Shown here piece after piece: positions 49,967 to 61,318 of a DNA stretch of 64,000 nt. Location of the stretch: positions 1 to 64,000 of the forward strand of contig JAQFWX010000120.1 of NCBI GenBank assembly GCA_027605045.1, given 5' to 3'. The notes below the pieces were generated by a model that was not told the origin of the DNA, did not search any database, and was given only the letters and a program-made list of their open reading frames with translations. Numbering within the stretch: the stretch's first letter is position 1; every line of letters begins with the position of its first letter. This stretch comes from Phallus indusiatus (lineage: Eukaryota > Basidiomycota > Agaricomycetes > Phallales > Phallaceae). The position numbers and the translations under genes were made by a program.

Positions 49967-51080
49967 TGAAAAAGTATGATTATTACCATGACAGTCATAA
50001 AACACTAGCTCTATTAAGCCTAGGAATGTAATTATATATATAAAATGTAGATTTTGAATGCTGACAATAGCGTAAATTATTTGTCTAATTATTGTCAAAA
50101 CCTCACTTTTTTATGAGACTGTCTTGTCCTTTTTGCCCCAGATTCTCATTAACATTTGTCTTATGGTAGCATAATATAATATGTTCATATTATTATTATA
50201 TAACATTATAACTAATTTTCAAAACAAAAACCCTGCATTAAGGGTCTCTGTATAGTGTTTGATTCATGTTGTCCTCCTTGTATGCACACAATATTATATT
50301 TTAAGGCACCTTAATGTTAATTAAACTACTCCTAAACTAGGATTCAATTTTTTATCAATATACTTCATGTACTCGCACTTGGATCCATGACAATTTCGAT
50401 CTCTGATGGGCTTCACAGAACCTTTAACTTTAGTGGTAACTCACAAAAATTCACATGATTCTTGTCTGACTAGAAGAGGTGCTGGAAACGGGTTATGGAG
50501 TTTCACAATCAATTTTATATAATAAAAAATGTTCCCTGAGACTGAGAAACCCATAGTTTCCATCAGCCCAATGTCATGTATCTCTAGTTTATTCCGGTCC
50601 CCACCTAAGCTGGCATATACAGTAAAAGCTAATTTACACTCAATCTAGAAATACACTTGTCAGGCGGTTACCCATATGGTCAATTAAACCTATAACACGA
50701 GATTGCATTGTAATTTTGTAAGGATACAAGTACTTCCAAGGTACCTGACAGGGGTCTCGAAACAAGGCTTTTTGGGAGGGCAACTAACTTGAAAATAACC
50801 AAATCAGTCATTTTGTTCCACCAAAAATCACTTTAAATGCACTATATAGCATATTAAAATATATTTGAACAATACAATATGAATTTTTTTCATAAAATAA
50901 TTTGATGGTGCAGTAAAGACACTTCCCGGACATATTCCCCACAAATGACTCAAAAATAGTCTCAGTACAAAATAATGACAATGAACTGATTAGAAACAAG
51001 ATATTATATCATAAATCAACACTATACCAGATATTCAGACCCGAAAGACACCAAAATATGTTTGGAATGTGTATTTTCGG

Positions 51081-51306
51081 CACTTTTCTACACTGCAAGC
51101 AAAATTGTACACCTGAACCCACACCAAAAAGATGCAAATATCTTGGATACTGTTGATCTTTATCATTACAAGTATTAATAAATAATTTAGATAATATATT
51201 AAACTATCTACACAAATATTTACAGTATTTTTACTATTTTATTTGATTTGTTATAGGTGTTGCACACGAAAAGTGATAAGCGCGTGTACAGTTTTGAGCG
51301 TCACTG
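51081..51306 (-). repeat. right 225-bp terminal inverted repeat
   Basis: Reverse-complement partner of 49742-49966. Inner 12-mer CAAAATTGTACA at 51100-51111 (one mismatch) and outer 12-mer TGTACAGTTTTG at 51285-51296. Confidence 0.82.
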
Positions 51307-51360
51307 TACATACTTCCAAAGGACTACAATATCGATCGATATAAACATTGACATCTAGGA

Positions 51361-53369
51361 CTAAGATTCTGAAGTTTGTCGAGCTGGAGTTGGAGTACTA
51401 CTAATATTGTCTGACAATTCAAGTTCGGTCGGTGCGGCAAAAATTTGAGTTCTGAAAACCAAATCGGGACCCGTAGCAGATGTCTGTTGCGGATTTCCAA
51501 TCTCATAGAGATGAAGGATAAAATGACAACCCTGAAAGAATGAATCGGTAACGCGCAGTAAGTCGCAAGAAGGCGCAGAGAGTAGGAGAGAGTGTTACAC
51601 AAAGTGAATAAATCAGAATTTCTATTCTAAGTATGGTTTAGTATGAGTCAAGCTGAGCATAACCTAGAAACGGTTTGGACATACAGTGCTGATAATCCTG
51701 AGAAACAATTATGTTCCAGGAAAAGGGCTGTGACGCTTATCACGATGACAGCTAAACAATTGAACATGTAAGTACACGGTGCGAAACTATAAAAATTCAG
51801 AATCACACTACCTGTGTTTCTATGTATTTGCATCAGTAACCTGTATGTACTAAAGAAAAGGACAGCATGTCCCGAAAACCTCACGCAAAATAAAAGATAA
51901 CTCCGTCCAAAAAAATCACCCTCATCAGTTCGGGAATTTTCAATCCTTCGCTAAGACTCCAGAACTCTCGGTGAGTTATGGTAGTCTTTTCATAAACCTT
52001 ATATACAGATAATGCAAAGAAGGTTGCTAAATGAAATAGATTTTAGCTATTTTCGATTCTCTTCAATTATCAAACTTGATACATACCGGCTTGAATTCCC
52101 GCAGGAATCCTTGGAGCATTCATTTGACATGATCAGATGCTGTCGAACTTGAACAAAATAGCTCACCAAGCGGCTAGTGTGATTCTATATGACGGCGGCG
52201 CTTTAAAGTAGAAGAAACAACTGGGGAGACTGGATATGTCGCTAATTGCTGGCATTGCCTGGAGATTTCTGTTATCTTGGACCCCAGACGCAGCACCACC
52301 ATATATGACGAGCTGGAAGACGAGATGTATTGATTATTGAACATTAAAAAACAGAGATCTAAATATACCCCTGATTCGGCTGAGAAATGAAGATATGTTT
52401 GCATGGACAGGAGGGATTTTTGTATCTTGAATGAATCAGTGCTCACCTAGGAAAATGGGTACTATCAAATACAACACTATAATAATGCTCAAATATCAGA
52501 CAAGACAAAACAATAATTTGTTCACTAACGTCTCTTATTCCGACCATATAGTGCATAAATCCGCAATAAAAGGACGAGATTGACAACGACCTCATTGATT
52601 TGTGGTCCTGCACTACATAAGTTAAACGTCAGGTACAGCATTTGAAAATTTGAGACGTGTTATTACCTAGCGTACCATTTAAGGTAAATACGACAGCTTG
52701 GAACAATTAATAATGTCAGTGACGAATTGCAGGCAGGAGATAGACCTCCAGCCTGTTTACCTCTGAATAATTAAACTAAGACTTTTTTCGCATGGACACA
52801 TTATATAAAATCATGTTGACTTACGTTTAAGGACCTAGCCGGGAGTACCGTCACTGTGTCAAATCATAAGCAAATCGTGACAAGATTCATGCGAGAACAA
52901 GAAAGTTCACTGAAAAATACAATTCTAAACCAGATCTTAGCATAGTTCCTAAAAGGCGTTAACATAATTTGCCCTTACCCTGAGCTCAGCAATCCGTAGT
53001 ATCGAGCAATGATATACAAGACTTTTGAAAAGGCGATTGGTTTGCTGTGATGATATTGGGTCAAAGATTGGGTAAGAAATAAAAAGCTGGAACTACCTCC
53101 AAATAAACTTGACCTGAACAAGTTCAAAATGTTAAGGTGAAACAACAACCGGTTATCCAGCCTTCGAAACACAGACCTCTTTTGAGAAAGTTAGTACAGT
53201 GTCATACAGCAATATGACAAATACTGCGGCTGCAAAAGAAAATTGAGAACATCGGCGTTATTTGTAACAGAAAATATTACTCACTTGTGATATAGTTGAA
53301 AGTATAAATCTGATTCAAAGTTTCTTGAAAAAGCTCAAGCTCTTCGACTAGTGAACTCAATGAACTCAT
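51361..53369 (-). CDS. DUF6533 multi-pass membrane protein, copy B
   Basis: Same gene structure as copy A. Exon 1 (53285..53369, 85 nt, same length as in A) reads MSSLSSLVEELELFQETLNQ; exon 2 gives TTAVFVILLYDTVLTF; then SKEVKFIW; then FSKVLYIIARYYGLLSS, each followed by introns at the same places. Later an exon reads GPQINEVVVNLVLLLRIYAL (about 52530-52610). The final exon GCHFILHLYEIGNPQQ ends with TAG at 51361-51363. Charge differs at the EVEFIW/EVKFIW motif, where copy A keeps the more usual Glu. The middle exons are uncertain as in copy A; I saw no clear break in the parts I could read, but in the segment after SSG the copy-A frame would meet a TGA in copy B, so splicing or integrity there should be doubted. 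Confidence 0.68.
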
Positions 53370-56300
53370 CTTCAGAGGAAAGAGGATGCTACTATGCCGC
53401 AGGCATTTTATATGCAACATTCGAGTGGAACACGACCAGGTGCTCTGATTGGCCTCATCTCACTTGAAAAAGATGGTGATTAATCTTATCTATGTGTGCC
53501 ACTAAGATGACCGCCTTCGAATTTTAGTTCAAATCGCGCCCTATGTTTCATTTTCTTTAGTTAGCCCATCTACATTATCCCGCAGTTCCTAATCTGAGTC
53601 AGAGAGTGCAGCCGAGAGATTGAGACCAAGGCCCAGTTTGCAAGTTGTGAATAATTGAGCGTAAACTTCTTGGAGTCCAGGAAACAGTCTATGAAGAAAG
53701 TCAGTGAAGTCAGTGAAGTATATCAACTGCACATATTTATATTTTCTCCTCACTCAAACCGTCATTCGTGCTTCAAATCGTGCTTCGAACAATGCTCTCC
53801 TGATTTATACGTTCGAGAATGGTAGATAGTATCGTCTTTTCCGAGTTGTATCTGAGACACCAACGTGGGATACGGACGAGATACATTGACTGCTATGTGC
53901 GAGATCGAAAGTCAAAGATAGACTGATGAAAGAATTGCTTCATGCCAATAGGCTGGCCCCGTTTTCATTGGTAAAGCGGGGTGATGAACGCATCACGATC
54001 GTTAGGAGTGTTAGCCATGATTGCGATACAAAAAAAGCGCGCAATAAAACATTATGTCCCTGAGTCTAGTACATCTAGATTCAAGTCGAGGGCGCGTTGG
54101 AAACTCAAGCCTTCTGACAACAAGTACTGACACTATGATATAGTGATCTAACTTGCAAAAACCCCCAACGACTCCCGAATCCCGAGTCGAATCAGCGAAC
54201 AAAGTTCACGCGGTAGATAGCTATGTGCAAGTAGCTATTTCTTGAATAGTCGGTATAGATAAAGATAATTTAGAGAAGAAATCTCAGCCAAGGTCCGAGT
54301 CACGGTGACGCGTCGACGATGGTGTCGCGGTCTAGTAGTAGCGCCCGCCTGGATTCATTTTTCAACACACCTTGGACACACACCTTAGGTACACCACTGC
54401 CGTAGCCTCCAAAACTGAGCGCTGAGCACTGAACGTGAACATTAAACATCAAACTTCGATGTCAGAGCGCGCAGATCAAGATAGAGGTCCTTTTTCCTCA
54501 CCTCAGCCAGCCAGTTAGTCAAGCTTCAAGGCGCGGTATCTATGCAAAAGCCCCTCCGAGTCCTTACCGGTACAGGATGCGTTAGCCGTGGTGGTGATTA
54601 GAACGCAGAATCCAGATGAAAACAGAAACCAAGAGACATGCGTTCCTCCGAATACGACCTGCTACCCCGGATGGCCTTCGAAGCTGAACGTCACCTGTAC
54701 ATGTAAACGTCGAAACTTTCACCGGTAGGACGCGCCAAAAACAGGAAAAATATCATTCGCGCGTTCAACGTTAGCATTTAACGCCGCATCTTTCCTCCGT
54801 CAGTCAGCTAGCCAGATACCTCCGGAAACTCAAAACGCGAATGTCATTGAAACGTTAAACGCTGAAACATCCGCGGCTATGAAATGGCATAGTGTATATT
54901 GGGGTTTAAGAACTCAACTACCTCTAGCACGATATCCAACAACTAGTTGGACGCGTACCATGATAGCATGGGGTTCAATAGCGCGCCACGTATCAGGATT
55001 TGACTTCTTTTCCAACACCAATTGACATCCGGAATAGGACGTTGACCTTTCATTTTCATGCCACACCAAAAAAGGTTCTACAGCGTTTGACAAAACTCAT
55101 TCATACTATGCGTCTAATACCGTATCTCCTCTCCTCTCCTCAAATCAGTCACTAGCACTGTCAGTCAAGTGCCCTCGGAGGCGGAGACCATCTCAAAACA
55201 AAGTGCGGATGAAATGTCCGCATTATGGTATACTTAAACAGCGGCACGATACTTAAAAATGTAATACCCATTTTGACTTCTGTCACGGTATTACTCGGGC
55301 CCATCTCAACCATCTCCGGTACGATAAGTTTGATCACATCCAAAAAAACAAAACAAATTCAAATTCAAATGGAAACAATGACTCACAATCCTCAGCCAGA
55401 ACCTAAATAAAAGCATTCAACATTTTACGAAATCGTTTTTTTTTTTTGCTTTTGTAGCATTTCATAATCACCCTGCCTGCCAGTGCTAGTGAGTGTGCAC
55501 CTCGAGTGCCCATTCAATACCACTCACTCACTGCCTCCATCCGACCCATCCTGCCATCTCAGCGCCCATACCAGAGCATACCTAATGCGAATACGAATAT
55601 ATTTAGTATGCATTGTATGTATACACCTCCTGAAATCGGTGTTTTCCAAGATCGTTGTATAATAGTCTCTCTCTTTTATTAATTCCTCGTGGTTAATCTC
55701 CTATTCCTTTGAATGCCTTTCAATTGACCGACCCTGGGCCTGAACTTCGTTGAACGCTAAATACTTCCTACAACTGAATTCGAATGCATACATAATAAAC
55801 TCATGGTCTCCAGATCCGCTCCTTCACGCGTACGCGCACGCTTCCGCCACGCAACAAAGTGCAAAAAGTTTTTTTTTTTTAAAAAAAAACCATTCAATTC
55901 CTACTTAACTAATTTCAAATAAATCCATAATTTTTTTTTACTTTCCCTTTTTACTTTCTTCTTTCTCCTTTGAGTTTGAGTTGATAACAACACCGCGACG
56001 CCTAACGGTATTTAATACTACTACAACAACAAGTAGTCTCGTTTTTGATATAACAAATAAAGAAAAAGAAAAAAGAAGACAAATCCAACCCAGGGGAAGA
56101 AACAAAAAAAAAACGAAAAGAGAAAGATTTTCTTTTCTATGGTAAAAAAAATGACCAAATGACAACGACAAACAACGAACAAACAGCGTACGAACCGAGA
56201 ACTGAGAACTGGAACATGGAAAACATGGTTAATGCAATTGAACGCATTTCAATTTGGAGAAACAACAACAACAGCGGCAGCAGAAAAAAAAGAGAAAAGA

Positions 56301-56403
56301 GGAAGAAGAGGAATAAGAAAGAGTGGTACACACAAAACAGACAACAACCAGATACTCCTACAACAAACGAACTGTTCCTTCCTTCCTTAAAAGACCTTTT
56401 TTC
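53370..56403. other. 3-kb intergenic region without a supported gene
   Basis: Left 0.6 kb is the upstream flank of DUF6533 copy B. From about 54420 to 55040 the sequence is GC-richer and repeats words of the type AACGTT/AACGCT and TGAACGT. The 55430-56400 part has long A and T homopolymers (55863-55890, 55929-55938, 56103-56115) and is probably the 3' UTR/flank of the G-alpha gene. No frame has motifs. Confidence 0.4.
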
Positions 56404-58529
56404 TTAGATCACTTTCCTATCCCGTAAATAAGTTTGAAAGATCAAATCCGCGACTGTAATAAACGAAACGTCATTCATGTATTTGTAGTGTTAGGACGTG
56501 GATGTACGATACCTGAGGTAATAACTTTAGTAGAGGCGTGCATGTCCTAATAACAAGAGAGATGAGGTTGTGTGGCTATAAGTTTAGGAAAAGAACGTAC
56601 AGTAAGAGATGTCATATGACAATAAAAAGGCCGTCGCTCCGGAGACGTTTTCTCAAAAATAACTTGAAACTTTCTCTGCAAATCTAAAAAAAAAAGGAAC
56701 ATCATTTCAAAACCCACTCTTTCCAAAAAAACCAACTCTCAAACTCACATGAAGAAGCCGTCTTAAAATCATTAGACCGATCCCCAAACGACGGAATATA
56801 TCGACTCAACCTAACCCCCGCCTCCAACTTCTTCGCCATCAAATCCGTCTTATTCATAAACAAAATAACATGACACCTGCTCAGCAGCGGATGACTGCAC
56901 ACCTGCTTCCACAACTGCACCGTATCCTCTAACCGATTCACACTCGAATCTTCCACCAAAACCTGATCAAACCCACTTATGGGAGCTAAAAATATGATAG
57001 CGTCCACGTCTTGAAAATAGGGGGCCCATGCGGCTCGTTGGGTTCTGCTTCCGCCGACGTCGTAGATGCGCCAGTCGGAGCCGAACATGTTGGGTGTCTC
57101 CCGGGTGAATTTGTATTCGGTTACGCCGATGGTTTTGAGTCGAGCGCGGAGGATGTCGTCGTCTGAGGGTGTGTAGTCTGGGCTTGCTATTCGGTCTAGA
57201 TCGTCTAAAAAGCTAAGAGTGTGTGCGATTTGAGTCAGTGTGTTATGATATGAAGGGTGGAGGAAGCAGGACTGACAAGCCTGAGATATCTTCGATTTTG
57301 AGCTTTCGTTTTTGAATCACCGAACGTACTTCAGAATCCGTCCAAAGCGATCTGATATCTTCTTTCATCGAGCAGAGAAGTTCTGTTATCGTATCTTTGG
57401 AGGTAATTGTTGATGGATAAGCGGATGTTCCTTCTGTGCTGCCGTTGCCATTGGGACTGACGAACTTTGAAAGCGCGTATTTCCACGATGAAAGCGCGTT
57501 TACTGAAATTTCGTGATGTCTCCCTGGTGCATTGTGTGAGTGCTGCGAGTGCGAGTGCGAGTGTTGATGTGAATGCGAGTAGTGTGGATGAGCATGTGTA
57601 TGTGTATGTGAGTGTGAATGTGAGTAGGGGTAACCATTGTTGTATGAATGTCGGAATTGAGCGGGATGCGGAGATGGAGACGAGGATGAAGACGGGGCCG
57701 GAGATGGTGCGGGATGTTTAGTCGGCTCTCCCGACTCTCTATCCGGAGCAAGCCGCTGAATGAGAGATCTTTCCGCAGCTAGTAACGGGCGTAACCGCTC
57801 TTCAAGCTCAAAGTATCTCTGACGAACAGATATAGGAGGAGGAGGGCTGTGAGATCTAATTTCGCCGGGAGGACTGTCCGGGTCGAGGGTGGCCGGGGTG
57901 ATAGAGAGAGGTAAACTGTGTCTGCGGGATGTTGATGATGATGGAGAAGATAAAGAGGAAGAGTCGAGGATTTTTTCGAGGATGATTCGGATGGAGCGGA
58001 TGAGGTTGAGTTGGACGACTGTTCGCCATGACATTCGTTCTGCTGCCCATGCCTGTCCAGTGGGTTGAGGTGAGTTAAGTGTGGAGCAAATCAAGACCGT
58101 CGGACGTACTTGTGGGGTATGTATGATTTGAAAGTTCTTGAGAGCTGTTGATTTTCCTGGAAATATAAGAAGAAAAAAAGGATGGTGAATCAGGATAAGG
58201 AGCTCCCTTAAAAAGGTCAGGCACAGAGAGGATATGTACCGGATTCGGATTGACCTATGCATGCAGAGGTGTCAATGAATATATATGTATGTGGTATATA
58301 ATGAAGGAGGATGGTGTTTACCGAGGAGAAGAATCTTGACAGGACGCTGCTTCTTCAATAAAGCCTTTTCTTGTTTAATAAGTTCGTCGATTGTTTCTGA
58401 GACGGAACGAGCCTCTGACTCTTTCCTGAGACGAAGATCTCGTTCCGAGTCGGATTCATTCTGGGCGATAGAGGCATTGAGTGCGCGGGTTAAAGGGTCG
58501 TCGGAGGAATCGTGAGTACGAGCTGGCAT
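56404..58529 (-). CDS. atypical heterotrimeric G-protein alpha subunit
   Basis: Eight exons, complement(56404..56453, 56513..56546, 56601..56683, 56749..57212, 57277..58052, 58110..58156, 58240..58254, 58322..58529), 558 aa instead of about 350. P-loop GQSESGKST is assembled over three exons, one only 15 nt. After AERMSWRTVVQLN comes about 180 residues of low-complexity insert with Ser/Pro and (His-Ser/Thr)n repeats (57500-57720). LRARLKTIGVTE keeps the switch-I Arg and Thr. The switch II reads DVGGSRTQRAAW where DVGGQ is the norm. FMNKTDLMAKKL is the NKxD motif. The TCAT motif is changed to TSLTD, the C-terminus is RDRKVI, and there is no Gly at position 2 for myristoylation. Such divergent G-alphas with inserts are known in mushrooms. 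Signalling role and partners unknown. Confidence 0.9.
57530..57625 (-). repeat. His-codon microsatellite inside G-alpha
   Basis: On the plus strand GTGAGTGCGAGTG-type hexamer units repeat; on the coding strand they give alternating His and Ser/Thr (HSHSHT units). Slippage-prone, in frame with the G-alpha exon 4. Confidence 0.7.
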
Positions 58530-58611
58530 ATCTCTCAGAGCGAGCAGGTGGGGAGGAGAGGTTGTATTTGAATTAGCACAGACGAGGCATATGGAGCTAG
58601 CTAGTAGTAGC

Positions 58612-58629
58612 GGACGGACGGACGGACGG
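58612..58629. repeat. GGAC tandem repeat
   Basis: Four and a half perfect units, about 80 bp upstream of the G-alpha start codon. Confidence 0.8.
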
Positions 58630-59354
58630 TGGCTGCGAATAGGAATAGGAATAGGATAAAGAATAATATAGTCTAAGTCATCAATGTGTTACTACTTTTT
58701 GCAGCATTGATACTATTAGATTTGGGATTGGGTCGCCCGTTTTCTTGCGCGAATTCTCACGGGGTGGGGATGGGGATAAAATGCACTGAGAAACTACGGC
58801 CCTTGTGAGTTTTTGATAATATAATACGTGTTAACCGTGTTTCAAAAGTGGGGTGGTACTTCGGCACCCCGCTAAAACGGCAAGCCAGTGGCCTCGATGC
58901 CTTGCCTTGCCTGACATGCCTCATCCATTTCTTTCTTAACGATGTACACATTCAGCTCTCAGGTATTCTGATTCAAGATTCAGGGGCCAGGGCGTGCTGT
59001 TGTGAGGCTTCGACCCCTTAATTGACTAAGGAACACTGGAGGGAAAAAAGGGAACACAGCACAGGGGCACACGGCATCACTCCGGATCTCTCCCAGGCAC
59101 ACTCACTCTCTCTGTGTACTCTCTCTCTGTCTCTGTGCAACATATGACACTCTTTCTATATCAACTTCTATCTGGTTAACCAAATGAATTATACCATGCG
59201 GTCTTCAACATTTCAATGTTCAACCTCATTGAACAAGTAAATAACATGTAACACACTGTTTCTCTGTTCCTTGTTGCCATTGTCCAGTCCCGTTGCTTCG
59301 TTACACCACATTGCAACCCGCGTCCACCCTTATCCATCCAAGCCACCCGTCTAC

Positions 59355-59388
59355 CCATCCATCCATCCGTCCATCCGTCCGTCTATCC
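59355..59388. repeat. CCAT/CCGT tetranucleotide repeat
   Basis: About eight units with C/G variants at the third position. Confidence 0.8.
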
Positions 59389-60758
59389 ACGCGCCAGTCA
59401 GTCTTCCTCGCTTCTTCCGGCTAAAATTCGCTTTCCCCTCCCTCAAACCTCGCAATTGATTACCATCATCACTATCATCATCAGCCAGTTCACAAGTTCG
59501 CCAATCGCCAGTACCAGAAATCACAATCCCCCATGTGCCTTGATTTACTCGACTCCAATAACACAGCAAGATCTTCGGACTTGCCTCCCATTCGTCTAAA
59601 ATGGAACATGCTTTTCAAGGCACAGCGCGCTTATTACTTTAACTGTATGTAACTCGGATTTTAATCCTGGCATGGCAGATCTGAAAAAGAAGAATCTCAC
59701 CCCCCGTCCCTCGTATATTTCCGTGGTAAGTAGAAAATAAGAATATCAAATGGCTTCAGTATTCAGTGCCACACCATCACTCTTTGGCACCGGCCGCGGT
59801 GCCCATCATCATCTTCATCCTGCCACGGGTCCTTTAAGTCTGAGGTATTTCGATAGATTGAATTCAAACACAAGTTATACGTCAGTAATTCATTCACTTT
59901 CTCAAGTGACAAGTCAGGCGTCTGGATCTTCTTCCTTACATACGTGGGGGTGGGGGTGTGTGGTATGCAGTCGACAAATTCGAGCTTTTTTTGTCCATAA
60001 TCAATGCTGGCGATAAATTTGCAAATGAACTTGTACCAACCAAGGTTCATTTGGAGCTCCAACGAATATCTCCTCTTAGCTGGATCGACGTATCCCTTCT
60101 TTTCTCAAGAAAGACAGCCTATTCGAGTCATTTTATATATATGTATGGTATTCCTGCGACTTTGTTCTACTCCGCCGGAAACGCTTTCTCACCTGCGATT
60201 TTCGAGTACTTAATGGAGCTAAATTCAGCGCAAAGACTGGCGTCATTCCTTGATTTTCATATAATATGCACCGCCCACCATTATCGCCGGTCTCCCCTAC
60301 TTTTCTATCCGGGCTTTCAGCCAAACGAATCGTTATATCCGTTTCACTCGCATGGTTCGCCCACGGATCTGCAATTTCATTCAAATACCATTTTTAACGG
60401 ATTCTCGAGTTCGAAACTCACCATTCTTTCCCAATGCAGTTTCTTTTCATCCGATGGATATCAAAGTGTTCCAACCAGATTGCCACGAGTCTTCTCAGTT
60501 TCATGGGAGCTATCAAGATAGTGTATATACCAGAATTTGAAATTCCAGCTCCTCGCGCGGTGTTCAAGCACCCTCAATCTCACTATGCATGTGAGATTAG
60601 CGTAGATCAGCTTTAATCCTAATGGGCTATTTGCTTTATCATTAAAAGCCACTCGGATGGATTCCTTTTTTTTTGCGGTGTAATCTACTCATAATCCTGC
60701 TTTCGGGCTACGGATTATCAACGCTCATTAAATACAGTTCATTTATCTTGTGATGAAC

Positions 60759-60785
60759 TGAGCTGAGCTGAGCTGAGCTGAGTTG
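60759..60785. repeat. GAGCT pentanucleotide repeat
   Basis: Five units, the last with one change. Confidence 0.85.
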
Positions 60786-61159
60786 AGCGGTAACACTCGT
60801 CGCCAGGAGGAGCCTTTGTTCAAACCAATCTTTGAGACAGTTTTTGAAAGCCGGGAGATTGTACTTCTACAGAGAATTGGTTTTTATTGTGTATATTCTG
60901 GAGTTGTTTAATACATGAATTTGTAAATAATATCTTGCTGCTTTACTTTTAATTGTATATGCTTCGATAATTTACCTGTCCTAGCCAGATGACATCTAAA
61001 TATGCTCACGTAGCAGAATATGGTCAGCATATAGTAACATTACCACCTCGACGACATACATACATACGTCAACTACATATGGCTTTCAGCGCCGAGTCCT
61101 GTGTAATTATTATAAGATGATAATAAGACCAGCGTCTGGCTACCGAGATGATGTCTGGC

Positions 61160-61318
61160 CACTGATCAGTGACCTAAGTTTCGAGTCTGTGAAGCACATC
61201 CCCCCATCTTGAAACCTCCAAAGCACGTCCCCTCACCTTGTAACTTCCAAAGCGCCTTGGAGGTTTCAAGATGGGAGGATGTGCTTCAGAAGCTGAAACC
61301 CCAGGTCACTGATCAGTG
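61160..61318. repeat. 159-bp imperfect hairpin (foldback) element
   Basis: Left arm begins CACTGATCAGTGACCT and contains AAGCACATCC and ATCTTGAAACCTCCAA; the right arm is its reverse complement with a few changes, leaving a loop of about 25 bp. Each outermost 12 bp is itself a palindrome (CACTGATCAGTG). No clear target-site duplication could be fixed, so it may be a MITE, a small RNA hairpin or a recombination product. Confidence 0.7.

Larger units (their letters stand above)
49742..51306. mobile_element. non-autonomous Tc1/mariner-type element
   Basis: 1565 bp bounded by TA on both sides (49740-49741 and 51307-51308), the target-site duplication expected for Tc1/mariner. The ends are inverted repeats starting CAGTGACGCTCAAAACTG, with the similarity running about 225 bp inward at roughly 85% identity. 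The inner 1.1 kb is AT-rich and has no frame above about 65 codons and no DDE/D transposase motif, so it must have relied on a transposase supplied elsewhere. It sits 54 bp downstream of the DUF6533 copy B stop codon, between the two DUF6533 duplicates. Confidence 0.88.

Noticed and set aside
49967..51080. Possible transposase gene inside the mariner-like element
   Set aside because: All frames are short and AT-rich, and no DDE/D spacing or helix-turn-helix could be seen.
60410..60425. tRNA B-box-like GAGTTCGAAACTC
   Set aside because: It is a palindrome without an A box or an acceptor stem around it.
59958..60521. 187-codon plus-strand open frame with a protein-like segment (FELFLSIINAGDKFANELVP)
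   Set aside because: No family recognised, the minus strand is equally open over part of it, and joining upstream pieces gave no domain. RNA-seq would decide.
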